Under the pieces are notes generated by a model that was not told the DNA's origin, ran no database searches, and saw only the letters and a program-made list of their open reading frames with translations. From NCBI GenBank assembly GCA_013812385.1, contig JACCTM010000230.1:1-5812 (forward strand): DNA of 5,812 nucleotides, read 5' to 3'. Positions 5,668 to 5,812 of this stretch are shown one piece after another. The position numbers and the translations under genes are program-made. How positions within the stretch are numbered: the stretch's first letter is position 1; every line of letters begins with the position of its first letter. This DNA comes from Geodermatophilaceae bacterium (GTDB lineage Bacteria; Actinomycetota; Actinomycetes; Mycobacteriales; Geodermatophilaceae).

Positions 5668-5812
5668 GCCAGCCGCGACCGGATTCCACGCCACCCGAGG
5701 TCGGCACCTTAGCGCCGGACTTCACGCTGAAGAGCCAGGACAACTCCGACGTCACGCTGTCCGCTTTCCGGGGCACGGCGCCGGTCCTGCTGATCTTCTA
5801 TCCGTTCGCGTT
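5664..5812 (+). CDS. AhpE-like peroxiredoxin, N-terminal part (cut by right edge)
   Basis: Forty-nine codons are visible before the edge. The segment VGTLAPDFTLKSQDNSD, then VTLSAFRG and VLLIFYPFA, is the standard thioredoxin-fold start of AhpC/TSA peroxiredoxins, and the order of neighbours points to AhpE, a one-cysteine-type thiol peroxidase. The peroxidatic Cys normally follows within about five residues of the last visible codon, so activity cannot be judged here. The only in-frame start candidate is TTG 5664, giving LSQPRPDSTPPEVG before the fold. It overlaps the DUF3052 stop as TTGA, with no strong Shine-Dalgarno, so translation is probably coupled to the upstream gene. Confidence 0.85.
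   Translation, partial: MSQPRPDSTPPEVGTLAPDFTLKSQDNSDVTLSAFRGTAPVLLIFYPFA

Overview
The window is high-GC DNA with the gene content of an actinobacterium. The clearest marker is a large single-chain pyruvate dehydrogenase E1 (AceE) of the mycobacterial type. It is divergent from a DUF3052 protein followed by an AhpE-like peroxiredoxin, an arrangement I recall from Mycobacterium (Rv2241, Rv2239c, Rv2238c) and Streptomyces. Genus cannot be settled from the sequence alone.

Layout, left to right. Positions 1-65 (minus strand) hold the first 21 codons of a gene that runs off the left edge; its N-terminus resembles PucR/FasR-type regulators of fatty-acid synthesis (Rv2242-like). A 141-bp divergent spacer with an 8-bp inverted repeat separates it from a PAP2-family membrane phosphatase (207-878, plus). 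A complete M20 amidohydrolase (904-2112, plus) follows 25 bp later. The M20 gene and aceE (minus) converge on a 67-bp gap almost filled by a 55-bp nested palindrome (2113-2167), in which one 11-bp unit occurs four times in alternating orientation. aceE fills 2180-4981. Its start is overlapped (ATGA) by a possible 13-codon leader ORF with a better-placed Shine-Dalgarno. A divergent spacer of about 220 bp leads to the DUF3052 gene (5242-5667, plus), whose stop overlaps the TTG start of a peroxiredoxin (from 5664) cut by the right edge.

Taken together, the window links pyruvate-to-acetyl-CoA conversion (AceE), a probable regulator of fatty-acid synthesis, and a thiol-peroxidase unit. The PAP2 and M20 genes lie on the opposite strand between aceE and the regulator and look like a lineage-specific insertion into a conserved neighbourhood. 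No mobile element, CRISPR array, tRNA or rRNA was seen. The genes are largely ordinary; the best candidates for something undescribed are the fourfold palindrome at 2113-2167 and the leader ORF coupled to aceE.
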